Source: an uncultured Flavobacteriaceae bacterium (lineage in GTDB: Bacteria > Bacteroidota > Bacteroidia > Flavobacteriales > Flavobacteriaceae). From it: a stretch of 64,000 nucleotides of DNA. Of this stretch, positions 8,887-16,104 are shown one piece after another. Both the position numbers and the translations under genes were made by a program. Each line of letters opens with the position of its first letter. The stretch's first letter is position 1. The stretch covers positions 434,001 through 498,000 of the forward strand of contig CANNBV010000003.1 in the NCBI GenBank assembly GCA_947502975.1. Direction: 5' to 3'. Below the pieces are notes generated by a model. The model worked only from the letters and a program-made list of their open reading frames with translations. It was not told the origin of the DNA and searched no databases.

Positions 8887-9561
8887 CTATATAAAGTACG
8901 CAATACCAACACCCAAAATTATCGCTATAAACTTACTTAAGTTAAACTTATGCCCTTCTCCACTTTCAAACAAAATGGTAGTTGCGATATGAAAAAAGAT
9001 ACCAATAACCACCGCATTAATACTATGTATAAATTGGGCACTCAACTCCGCAGTATTAGAAATTAAAGTACCTAAAGGTGTCATCGCAGTAAACACCAGC
9101 AGGAAAACAATAATTTGTAGGGTATTGAACTTAGATTTAAACAAATACATACATACTAAAGCCGCAATAGGAATTTTATGTACCAAAACACCATATACCA
9201 TATCGTTCTCTTGATGGATTGGGAACCCTTCTAAAAAACTATGAATACACAAACTAATGAACAGTAGCCAAGGAAACGCAGTAGCATCTTTATGAATATG
9301 CACATGCCCATGCTCTGCACCTTTAGAGAATAACTCCAAAACAATTTGCAGCAAAATACCACACATGATAAATAGTCCCGTTAGCTTGGTATCCAAATGT
9401 TCATAAACTTCTGGCAATAATTCAAACAAGGTTAACGCCAATAAAAATGCACCACTAAAGGACAGCAACAACTTGGTATTCCAAGTGTTTTTATTTTTGG
9501 TAAGTTTTGCAATTACTACACCAATAATAACAGCATAAACAGGAAAAAGAAACTTATTCAT
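8887..9561 (-). CDS. ZIP family divalent metal transporter
   Basis: Integral membrane protein of 224 residues with about eight predicted helices. It has the two ZIP metal-site motifs: HSFLEGFPI in helix IV and HKIPIAALV in helix V. A His-rich loop (GAEHGHVHIHKDA) before them would bind metal on the way in. ZIP proteins bring Zn2+ or other divalent cations into the cytoplasm. The C-terminal ESGEGHKFN segment is also typical. Metal specificity and regulation cannot be read from the sequence. The gene is in a leftward run with the methyltransferase at 9630, about 70 bp away. Confidence 0.92.
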   Translation of the reverse strand: MNKFLFPVYAVIIGVVIAKLTKNKNTWNTKLLLSFSGAFLLALTLFELLPEVYEHLDTKLTGLFIMCGILLQIVLELFSKGAEHGHVHIHKDATAFPWLLFISLCIHSFLEGFPIHQENDMVYGVLVHKIPIAALVCMYLFKSKFNTLQIIVFLLVFTAMTPLGTLISNTAELSAQFIHSINAVVIGIFFHIATTILFESGEGHKFNLSKFIAIILGVGIAYFI

Positions 9562-9629
9562 TAAAATTTTTAGTTCAATTTTAGACTTAATATCCGCAAA
9601 AGTGAGATGACTAAATACCGCTTATCGGT

Positions 9630-10361
9630 TTACTTAAAAATCATCACCAAACGCTCTGACGTTTTCGGGTTAAACTTACGCAATTTATAATCACCAAACA
9701 CATCCAATAAATGCACACCAGCTGCATCAAAAAGTGCTTCAAAGTCAGATAATGTAAATGCTTTTACCCGTTCCTCAAAATTAAACACCTCACCATCAGC
9801 CTCAAAATTAATGGTTTTTACAATGTAACCATCCTCAACAAAACGCTTTAAATTAAACGTAATTCCATCCACGGTTTTTGTGTTTTCAGGTACCAAATTA
9901 GCAATCACAAATTCGGTATTCAAAAAATCAATTACTCCAAAACCAGTAGCATTCAAGTCATCTTTAATCGCTTTAATGGTATTTAAATTATCCTCATCCT
10001 TATCAAAATAACCAAAACTGGTAAACAAATTAAACACCGCATCAAACTGCTTTGGGTAAGGCCTACACATATCGTGCACCTCAAAACGCAATCTATGGTT
10101 TTCAAACTGTTTAGCATGCGCAATACTATTCATACTCAAATCAATCCCAGTCACATCGTACCCAATCTTGTTTAAATAGCGCGAATGGCGCCCCTTTCCA
10201 CAAGCCAAATCTAAAATAGTACCGCCTTCAGGTAAATTCAAATAATTAGTAAGGTTATCCATAAACACCTGCGCCTCTGTATCGTCCCTATCCCTATATA
10301 AAATGTGGTAAAATCGCGTATCAAACCACGAAGCAAACCATTTTGTAGTATCGTTTATCAT
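9630..10361 (-). CDS. Class I SAM-dependent methyltransferase
   Basis: Cytosolic protein of 243 residues with a seven-strand Rossmann methyltransferase core. Motif I is ILDLACGKGRHSRY (about 49-62), the acidic strand-2 end is VTGIDLS, and motif IV is FDAVFNLFTSFGYF. The C-terminal part (DFEALFDAAGVHLLDVFGDY) is typical of small-molecule methyltransferases. Substrate unknown. A dispersed palindromic repeat ends about 10 bp before its start codon, so that repeat probably contains or displaces the promoter. Confidence 0.88.
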   Translation of the reverse strand: MINDTTKWFASWFDTRFYHILYRDRDDTEAQVFMDNLTNYLNLPEGGTILDLACGKGRHSRYLNKIGYDVTGIDLSMNSIAHAKQFENHRLRFEVHDMCRPYPKQFDAVFNLFTSFGYFDKDEDNLNTIKAIKDDLNATGFGVIDFLNTEFVIANLVPENTKTVDGITFNLKRFVEDGYIVKTINFEADGEVFNFEERVKAFTLSDFEALFDAAGVHLLDVFGDYKLRKFNPKTSERLVMIFK

Positions 10362-10372
10362 GTTTTTTTTAT

Positions 10373-10463
10373 GGGGTTACCCCGCTTCTAATGGCGGGGT
10401 CGGGCTTTACGTTACAAGTCCTCGCTCGTACCTCGCTGTGGGCTTTCCACTGCAATCCCTAAC
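10373..10463 (-). repeat. Dispersed palindromic repeat, GGGATTG...AAGCCCG family (copy 1)
   Basis: Read on the minus strand the element begins with TTAGGGATTGCAGTGGAAAG and ends in AAAGCCCGACCCCGC, a loop and GCGGGGT. The C-rich hairpin ACCCCGC/GCGGGGT is at 10379-10385 and 10394-10400. The copies at 37417 and 46261 share the GGGATTG start and the GAAAGCCCG end with a variable palindromic middle. It lies between the divergent starts of two methyltransferase genes and is much richer in GC than its surroundings. Confidence 0.75.
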
Positions 10464-10486
10464 CCATTATCTGCTAATGCCATTTA

Positions 10487-10512
10487 TTTGCCGCAAAATT
10501 ACACTATTTTTG
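10487..10512 (+). promoter_or_regulatory. Bacteroidota promoter for the THUMP methyltransferase
   Basis: TTTG (10487-10490) is followed after 14 bp by TATTTTTG (10505-10512), a match to TAnnTTTG. The spacing is shorter than the usual 17-23 bp, so only the -7 part is well supported. The ATG at 10549 is 36 bp downstream. Confidence 0.5.
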
Positions 10513-10548
10513 CAATCTTATCCGACTTAATTTTATTGGACGAAAACT

Positions 10549-11706
10549 ATGGCCGAAAATTTCAACATGGTAGCCAAAACCTTGTATGGTTTTGAAGAAT
10601 TATTAGAAAAAGAACTCACACAACTCGGTGCGATGCATGTCAAAAAAGGCGTGCGCGTGGTAGAATTTGTGGGAGACCAAGGCTTTATGTACAAGGCAAA
10701 TTTGGCATTGCGTACCGCTATAAAAATTTTAAAACCCATACAAACCTTTAGAGTACGAAACGAAAAAGACTTGTACGAACAAGTAAAAAACATGCCATGG
10801 GAACAGTATTTAAAGCCTACAGGCTCTTTGGCGGTTGATGCTACCATACATTCCGATTTGTTTACACACTCGCTCTTCATCGCACAAAAAACAAAAGATG
10901 CCATTGTAGACCGTTTTCGTGAAAATACGGGTCAACGTCCTAATGTAGATTTAAAATTCCCAGATTTAAAAATCAACATACGTATTGCTAGAAATGAGTG
11001 TACGGTATCTTTAGATGCCTCAGGTGAATCTTTACATAAACGTGGTTATAAACTTGCCACTAACATAGCGCCCATAAACGAAGTTTTGGCAGCAGGATTG
11101 ATTATGCTATCTGGTTGGGACGGACAGTCCGATTTTATGGATCCCATGTGTGGTTCTGGTACCATACCCATCGAAGCAGCTATGATAGCTTGCAATATCC
11201 CTCCTAACCTGATGCGAAAAGAATTTGCCTTTGAACGTTGGCAAGATTGGGATGTAGATTTATTTGAAAAAATTGAAGAATCTCTACTAAAGAAAACGCG
11301 CGATTTCCATCACCAAATTATTGGGTACGATAAAGCACCAAGTGCCGTCAGAAAAGCTCAAGAGAATGTCGCAAACGCCCAATTGGATGATTTCATCACT
11401 ATAAAACACGAAGATTTCTTTAAAACCCAAAAAGGCGGTAACAACAAATTGCATATGGTCTTTAACCCACCTTATGGCGAACGTTTAGATATCGATATGG
11501 AAAAATTGTACGCCGATATTGGCGACACCCTAAAACAAAACTACCCAGGCACCGATGCCTGGTTTATCACCAGTAACTTAGATGCGCTAAAACATGTTGG
11601 CTTACGCCCTTCTAGAAAAATACAACTTTACAATGCTAAACTAGAATCGCGTTTGGTAAAATATGTGATGTATGAAGGTAGTAAGAAGGGGAAGTATATG
11701 AAGTAA
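10549..11706 (+). CDS. THUMP-domain class I RNA methyltransferase (RlmL-N / TrmN-like)
   Basis: Protein of 385 residues. The N-terminal ferredoxin-like and THUMP RNA-binding region is about 1-160. The methyltransferase domain follows, with DPMCGSGTIPIEAA (from Asp198) binding S-adenosylmethionine and the catalytic NPPYGERL at about 306-313, typical of N2-guanine or exocyclic amino methylation. By family it most resembles the m2G2445 23S rRNA methylating half of RlmL (YcbY/YpsC). The C-terminal RlmK half is absent, as in most Bacteroidota. The last 60 bp of the gene are partly copied three more times downstream (see repeats). Confidence 0.9.
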   Translation: MAENFNMVAKTLYGFEELLEKELTQLGAMHVKKGVRVVEFVGDQGFMYKANLALRTAIKILKPIQTFRVRNEKDLYEQVKNMPWEQYLKPTGSLAVDATIHSDLFTHSLFIAQKTKDAIVDRFRENTGQRPNVDLKFPDLKINIRIARNECTVSLDASGESLHKRGYKLATNIAPINEVLAAGLIMLSGWDGQSDFMDPMCGSGTIPIEAAMIACNIPPNLMRKEFAFERWQDWDVDLFEKIEESLLKKTRDFHHQIIGYDKAPSAVRKAQENVANAQLDDFITIKHEDFFKTQKGGNNKLHMVFNPPYGERLDIDMEKLYADIGDTLKQNYPGTDAWFITSNLDALKHVGLRPSRKIQLYNAKLESRLVKYVMYEGSKKGKYMK

Positions 11707-11884
11707 CAAATACCTGCGAAAGCAGGTATCTCTCAGTTTTTAATAGAATCCTGAATATAAAACAACAAACGTTTGTCATTCCGAACGCATGTGAGGCATC
11801 TCATCCTCAGAAGCAATAAATATTATGTGATTTCTCCTATCGTCGAAATGACTTAGGATACCAAATTAGAATCGTGTTTGGTGA
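11691..11884 (+). repeat. Direct repeat of about 190 bp, left copy (hairpin plus REP-like core plus gene-tail copy)
   Basis: Aligns without gaps to 13316-13509 (offset 1625 bp), about 90% identical by eye and identical over 11765-11837. It begins in the last codons of the THUMP methyltransferase gene. It contains a perfect ACCTGC-GAAA-GCAGGT hairpin (11712-11727) and a REP-like palindrome (GTCATTCCGA at 11775, TCGAAATGAC at 11843). It ends in a second degenerate copy of the methyltransferase 3' end (TTAGAATCGTGTTTGGTGAA, about 11865 onward). Confidence 0.85.
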
Positions 11885-11933
11885 AATATGTGATGTATGA
11901 AGTAAAAGAAATAAAAAGAAGAATAGATAATTT

Positions 11934-12524
11934 TTACTTCTTACCTATTATTTCTCCTTCTTTCGCATTTAGCTTAACTTGACTTAGGTAACTCAATACT
12001 TTTCCTTGTGAGTTTACATTACCAACATATCCAAATTCAGGTGAGTAGAATAAAAAGTACTCTTTACTTTTCTCTTTGTTTTTGTTTGTTAATTGCAGGC
12101 AATGCACTTTTACACAATTTTTATATTTCTTGGCAGGTGTTTTAAATTTTTCATCAACTGAAATCACTTCATAACTCCAACTTTTATCACTTTCAAACCA
12201 TTTGTCTCCAAGTTTTGGACTTATAGGAAGTGACACAGATTCACTCATAGTTTTTTTATCAAAATGATAGTAGTTTACATCATCTTTTCTATAATACGTT
12301 GTATCAACATCGCCCCAGCCATAGGTTCTATAACAAACATAATATTGTTTACTGTTTAAGGTTTCCTTTTCATTATCAAAGTATTCAAAGTAATGACTCT
12401 TACCATATTTAAAATATTTAGCGCTGCTTGAGTCTTCAAATAATGTAATATATCCATTTATACTGCAATAAGTGAATGAGCATAGAATAACTGAGATAAA
12501 AAGTACAATAACTATTTTTTTCAT
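11934..12524 (-). CDS. Exported protein of unknown function
   Basis: About 196 residues starting at the ATG at 12524 with a clear signal sequence (KKIVIVLFISVILCSFTYC). A lipobox is not convincing, so the protein may be periplasmic. The mature part is rich in Tyr, Ser and Lys, mostly beta by eye, and has a repeated 'YYV/YYHFDKK' flavour (YYVCYRTYGWGDVDTTYYRK). It reads like a small beta-structured envelope protein. I do not recognise the family. It lies 8 bp downstream of the next gene and is surely cotranscribed with it. Both sit between the two copies of a direct repeat. Confidence 0.72.
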   Translation of the reverse strand: MKKIVIVLFISVILCSFTYCSINGYITLFEDSSSAKYFKYGKSHYFEYFDNEKETLNSKQYYVCYRTYGWGDVDTTYYRKDDVNYYHFDKKTMSESVSLPISPKLGDKWFESDKSWSYEVISVDEKFKTPAKKYKNCVKVHCLQLTNKNKEKSKEYFLFYSPEFGYVGNVNSQGKVLSYLSQVKLNAKEGEIIGKK

Positions 12525-12532
12525 TTTAAGAA

Positions 12533-13198
12533 TTATTTGCAATTGTTGTAGACTTTGACAATTTCGAACAATTGATCAGATTTATATTCGTCGCTATTAA
12601 TTTTGCTAACTACGCTTTTACAATCAGAAAAATATCTTGTAGCCGTTTTTTTGAAAGATTTAAAAACATTAGCAAAAAACCTATTACTCGCAAACTTTTC
12701 ATTTGACTTTTTAACGTAATATAAGTTTTTATCATGTTGCATAATTGTAGTAGTGTTGCCATCATCTAAATACATGGTTTCAATACTTTTTTTCATATAA
12801 AGCGACACTCTACCTTCAATTAATACTTGGAATAATTTTAACTTTTTATCAGAAGTAGGTATGTAAGCATATTTAACTATTTTGCCTTTATTGTTTCGTA
12901 TAATAAAATATTCAACTTCTTCTTTTTTAAACTTGGTTTTCTTTTTTACGTTTTTGTTTTTCTTATAAAAAATTTTGTTATTTCCTGATAGGGCTTGCAA
13001 ACCCATAGCTTCTTTCGTGGCAGATCCATTTTCAAATTTCACAACTCCAACTAAAGTGTCTTTGTTTTTTAACATTAATGTTCCAGAATACCATTTATTG
13101 GAAAACGTACCGTTTTTACCCAAGGTAACTTGAGAAAAAGAATAATTTGTAAAAAAAGTAAGAACTAAAATTAGCAGAAGTTTTGTATAATATTTCAT
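12533..13198 (-). CDS. Exported protein of unknown function with C-terminal Cys motif
   Basis: Protein of 221 residues with a signal peptide (KYYTKLLLILVLTFFTNYSFSQ, cut after SFS). The N-terminal half (KWYSGTLMLKNKDTLVGVVK) is beta-rich and lysine-rich. The last 60 residues carry a recognisable Bacteroidota motif: 'FFANVFKSFKKTATRYFSDC' then 'VSKINSDEY...IVKVYNNC', with two cysteines that could form a disulfide. From memory this C-terminal motif recurs in many uncharacterised flavobacterial exported proteins. First gene of a two-gene operon located between direct repeats. Function unknown. Confidence 0.75.
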   Translation of the reverse strand: MKYYTKLLLILVLTFFTNYSFSQVTLGKNGTFSNKWYSGTLMLKNKDTLVGVVKFENGSATKEAMGLQALSGNNKIFYKKNKNVKKKTKFKKEEVEYFIIRNNKGKIVKYAYIPTSDKKLKLFQVLIEGRVSLYMKKSIETMYLDDGNTTTIMQHDKNLYYVKKSNEKFASNRFFANVFKSFKKTATRYFSDCKSVVSKINSDEYKSDQLFEIVKVYNNCK

Positions 13199-13315
13199 TT
13201 TACTAAGTTGTTCAGGTTTGTTGTCAATATACTAGCTAAAATAAATAATAATTCCTGTTTTATATTCAATAACATATTTAAATCGTGTTTTGTAAAATAT
13301 GTCATGTAATAAAGG

Positions 13316-13509
13316 GAAGTATATTAAGTAACAAGGACCTGCGAAAGCAGGTATCTCTAAGTTTTTAATAGAATTCTAAATATACAATAACAAACGTTTG
13401 TCATTCCGAACGCATGTGAGGCATCTCATCCTCAGAAGCAATAAATATTATGTGATTTCTCCTGTCGTCGAAATGACTTAAGTAGCCAAATTAGAATTGC
13501 GTTTGGTAA
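13316..13509 (+). repeat. Direct repeat of about 190 bp, right copy
   Basis: Same layout as the left copy at 11691: a tail-like start (GAAGTATATTAAGTAAC), the ACCTGC-GAAA-GCAGGT hairpin (13337-13352), the REP-like palindrome with GTCATTCCGA at 13400 and TCGAAATGAC at 13468, then a tail-like end (AATTAGAATTGCGTTTGGTA). The tail-like segments derive from the coding end of a gene that is not next to this copy, which shows that the repeat was duplicated together with part of that gene. Confidence 0.85.
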
Positions 13510-13623
13510 AACTATAAAGTAAGAATGAAGTAAAAAGGGCAAGTAAATGAAGTAGACGATTAGGGATGCGCTTATCGGTTGGGCTATGGTTTCGTTGCAG
13601 AATCGTCCGTTAGGACATTCCGA

Positions 13624-13702
13624 GATAACCAAGCAATCATTGCAGGATAAGAATTTCCAATTAGGAAATTCCGCCGCAATGAATTATGGCCGTTGTTACC
13701 CA
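13624..13702. repeat. Palindrome bordering the AbiGi-like gene (left flank)
   Basis: Nested stems CATTGC/GCAATG (13638-13643 with 13676-13681) and GAATTTCC/GGAAATTC (13651-13658 with 13664-13671) are followed by CGTTGTTACCCA (13691-13702). The last piece is inverted relative to TGGGTAACG at 14492-14500 on the other side of the gene. The stop codon of the gene lies only about 5 bp from this border. The layout recalls the recombination site at the end of a gene cassette, but the core sequences are not those of canonical attC sites. Confidence 0.6.
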
Positions 13703-13706
13703 TTGT

Positions 13707-14474
13707 TTAAATGTCATTTTTTATTTGGTCAATAGTTAAAATTCTACTGGCTAGTTTTCTTCTTATTGTTGGATTATATTTGCTTTTCGCATAATCAAGA
13801 TGATCAATTAACTCATTGATATCACTGTCCTTTTCCACAATTAAATATTTTATATCATCAGGTTGAAAAGATAGTTTTATATGGGATGCTTTTTCATTAT
13901 ATTCCTTTTTTTGTTTTTTAGTCCGAATATTAGATATTGCAACAAATGGTTCAACACCAACCGTGTCTAACGGAGGAACAAATCGCCATTCCCTTTCGTC
14001 TGCAAATCTGTAATTTGAATCAACAGTTTTTCCTTCTCGAATAAGTTCTCCGTCATAATTTTTCACATATCTATAAATATTTAAAATATTATGATAACTT
14101 TTTGTCAGTTTTACGTAGTCACTCGGTTCTTTTAGTTTAGGGAACATTGAATAAATACCATTTATTCCATCTATAAAATTATCTGTTAAATCACAATTTC
14201 TGCTCATATACATTACAGGATTCAATCCATTTTTATTTGCCCATTCTTTAGTCAGTCCAATTCCAAAGTATCCATATTCTTTATCAATAAAGTGCTTTAT
14301 TTCTGCAAGTTTAATATCGCAAAAGGAAACCATTGGGACAGCGAGTTTTCGTCTATTTTTAGGTCCTGAAATATTCTCTCTTGCGTAGGAGATTTGGAAT
14401 GTTTCTTTCAAAATTTTAAACAACCATTTCTTCTTTGTAAAATGAAATAAAGTACTAGGATATAGACTGCTCAT
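13707..14474 (-). CDS. AbiGi-like abortive infection (phage defence) protein
   Basis: Protein of 255 residues, soluble, no signal peptide. The N-terminus TLFHFTKKKWLFKILKETF, the VPMVSFCDIKLAEIKHFIDK core and YGYFGIGLTKEWANKNGLNP resemble the AbiGi family, described as the antitoxin-like partner in the AbiG abortive-infection system. A central REWRFVPP segment is also typical of proteins with this fold. No AbiGii-like toxin gene is next to it, so it is an orphan here. The gene is packed tightly between short inverted repeats in a region of repeats, which suggests acquisition by transfer. Family assignment is from memory and moderately sure; activity against phage is inference. Confidence 0.68.
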   Translation of the reverse strand: MSSLYPSTLFHFTKKKWLFKILKETFQISYARENISGPKNRRKLAVPMVSFCDIKLAEIKHFIDKEYGYFGIGLTKEWANKNGLNPVMYMSRNCDLTDNFIDGINGIYSMFPKLKEPSDYVKLTKSYHNILNIYRYVKNYDGELIREGKTVDSNYRFADEREWRFVPPLDTVGVEPFVAISNIRTKKQKKEYNEKASHIKLSFQPDDIKYLIVEKDSDINELIDHLDYAKSKYNPTIRRKLASRILTIDQIKNDI

Positions 14475-14491
14475 CTGTGTCTCTTTAATTG

Positions 14492-14500
14492 TGGGTAACG
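14492..14500. repeat. Right inverted-repeat border of the AbiGi-like gene
   Basis: TGGGTAACG, 17 bp upstream of the ATG of the AbiGi-like gene, is the inverse of the CGTTgtTACCCA border at 13691-13702. Short on its own, it gains weight from its symmetrical position. Confidence 0.5.
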
Positions 14501-14692
14501 GTGAGATATGGTTCCGTTTTAATAAACTATATCGTTCGATAAGCGAAGTTAGAATTTTCGCTCAACTAAATCTATAAGTACTTATACTTAATTATAAACA
14601 ATTACATCAATACTATCAACATAAATTTCATTACAAAATGTGAGTAAATCCTACCTCAAAATATGTATATTTAAAGTTTATTTCCATACATT

Positions 14693-16045
14693 ATGAACAA
14701 GCTATTAACTATTCTTTTTACACTGTGTATCAGTATTTCTGTATTTGCGAAATCTGGTAAAATCACGCTTTCAGGCAAGGTGACTAATCCATCGGTAAAC
14801 ACCATTAAAATCACAGATTTTGATCACAAAGAATTAGCATCCGCAGAGCTAGATGCTACTGGTCTTTTTAAAATGTCTGCTAAAATAGAAGATGGCTTTT
14901 ATTTTTTAAGTTATGGGCGTAATTCTGCTTACATCTATCTATATCCTAAAGACGAGCTTAGTGCCAGTTTTGATGCAAATCATTTTGATGAAACACTTAT
15001 GTTTAAAGGTCAAGGCGCAGAACGCAATAATTACCTCGCTAAAAAATCAGTGCTTAATCAAAAACTTACCGAAGATTTAGACGCTTTTTATAAAGTTGAT
15101 GAAACGACTTACCTAGCAAATATTTCCAATGTAAAAAGCAAACACCTAGAAGCGCTTAATAATTACAATATTGAACCTTTCTTTAAAACTGCCGAAGAAA
15201 AATCATTGGAATACGGACGGTTATTGAGTATTCAGAATTATAAATCGAGTTACAAATTCTATTTGGGTGAAGAAATTACCCCAAGTGATGCGTTTTTTGC
15301 ACCAATACAAAAGGTAGATTTAACAAACGAAGAAGACTTTAAAAAACAACCGTATTACCGCTACTTGGTCAACTCGGTTTGGAGTAAACGTATAAACGAA
15401 GCTCCAGATGTTAATGGTATGTTTAAGGTTATCCGTAGTATAAAATCGCAACCAATATTTGTGAGTTTAGCTAATGGTTTGTATGGCAAAATATCATCTA
15501 AGAAAGAACGCGCCAAAGACTATTTAGACCTCATAAAACGACTAACAAATAATACCAAGTATATTGAAGCTTCTGAAAAGCGCTATGAAGAAGTAATGAA
15601 CGCCAAAGGTTTAACCAAAGGCGATATTTCCCCAGAATTTAGTTATGAAAGTATAGATGGCGAAACGGTAAGCCTGAGCGATTTAAAGGGTAAATATGTT
15701 TACATTGATGTTTGGGCTACTTGGTGCGGACCATGTATTAAGCAAGTGCCTTATTTAAAGGCTCTAGAAAAGCGTTATCATGACAAGGCTATTGTTTTTG
15801 TGAGTATTTCAGTGGACAAAGAGAAAGTAAAAGATACTTGGAAGCAATTTATAGCTGATAAAGAATTAGGTGGATTGCAATTGTTCGCTGATAAATCTTT
15901 TGATAGTGATTTTATGAATGCTTATTCCATAAACTCTATACCTCGTTTTATTTTAATAGATCCTGAAGGAAAAATTATTGATCCTGAAGCCCCAAGACCT
16001 TCTTTTGAGAAAACAAAGGTGCTTTTGGATGAGTTATTGGAGTAA
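14693..16045 (+). CDS. TlpA-family thiol-disulfide oxidoreductase with N-terminal DUF4369-like domain
   Basis: Protein of 450 residues exported by an N-terminal signal peptide (KLLTILFTLCISISVFAKSG). Residues of about 20-120 form the beta-rich DUF4369-like domain common in Bacteroidota. A helical middle follows, and the C-terminal 140 residues are a thioredoxin fold with the redox motif WCGPC (Cys345 and Cys348 in WATWCGPC) and the cis-Pro segment SIPRFILID. It acts in the periplasm, probably reducing disulfides or haem-ligand cysteines or serving a redox-repair role. It stands alone between the AbiGi-like gene and the amidohydrolase pair. Confidence 0.9.
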   Translation: MNKLLTILFTLCISISVFAKSGKITLSGKVTNPSVNTIKITDFDHKELASAELDATGLFKMSAKIEDGFYFLSYGRNSAYIYLYPKDELSASFDANHFDETLMFKGQGAERNNYLAKKSVLNQKLTEDLDAFYKVDETTYLANISNVKSKHLEALNNYNIEPFFKTAEEKSLEYGRLLSIQNYKSSYKFYLGEEITPSDAFFAPIQKVDLTNEEDFKKQPYYRYLVNSVWSKRINEAPDVNGMFKVIRSIKSQPIFVSLANGLYGKISSKKERAKDYLDLIKRLTNNTKYIEASEKRYEEVMNAKGLTKGDISPEFSYESIDGETVSLSDLKGKYVYIDVWATWCGPCIKQVPYLKALEKRYHDKAIVFVSISVDKEKVKDTWKQFIADKELGGLQLFADKSFDSDFMNAYSINSIPRFILIDPEGKIIDPEAPRPSFEKTKVLLDELLE

Positions 16046-16104
16046 TTATAAGCAAATATCAAAATACTAGATAACAACTAAAGTCCTCAAAGAATCGAGT
16101 AAAT

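Larger units (their letters stand above)
13199..13706. other. 508-bp non-coding stretch made of repeats
   Basis: No credible gene. In order it holds a presumed promoter region for the exported-protein pair (13199-13275), a third degenerate copy of the THUMP methyltransferase 3' end (about 13280-13331), the right copy of the 190-bp direct repeat (13316-13509), a fourth degenerate tail copy (about 13486-13557), and an imperfect palindrome next to the AbiGi-like gene (13624-13702). A 66-codon minus-strand frame across this stretch is a by-product of the repeats. Confidence 0.75.

Noticed and set aside
10533-10904. 123-codon minus-strand ORF inside the THUMP methyltransferase gene
   Set aside because: Antisense frame to a firmly identified gene; its Cys- and Ser-rich translation is typical of a reverse-frame shadow. 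The same holds for the frames at 29536-29937 (clpC) and 26225-26563 (gyrA).
13432-13632. 66-codon minus-strand ORF across the repeats
   Set aside because: It runs through the right copy of the direct repeat and adjacent palindrome sequence and has no family or signal that would support it.
13624-13702. Canonical integron attC site next to the AbiGi-like gene
   Set aside because: The palindrome is of suitable size but does not contain the RYYYAAC and GTTRRRY cores, and no integron integrase is near. Kept only as a cassette-like border.
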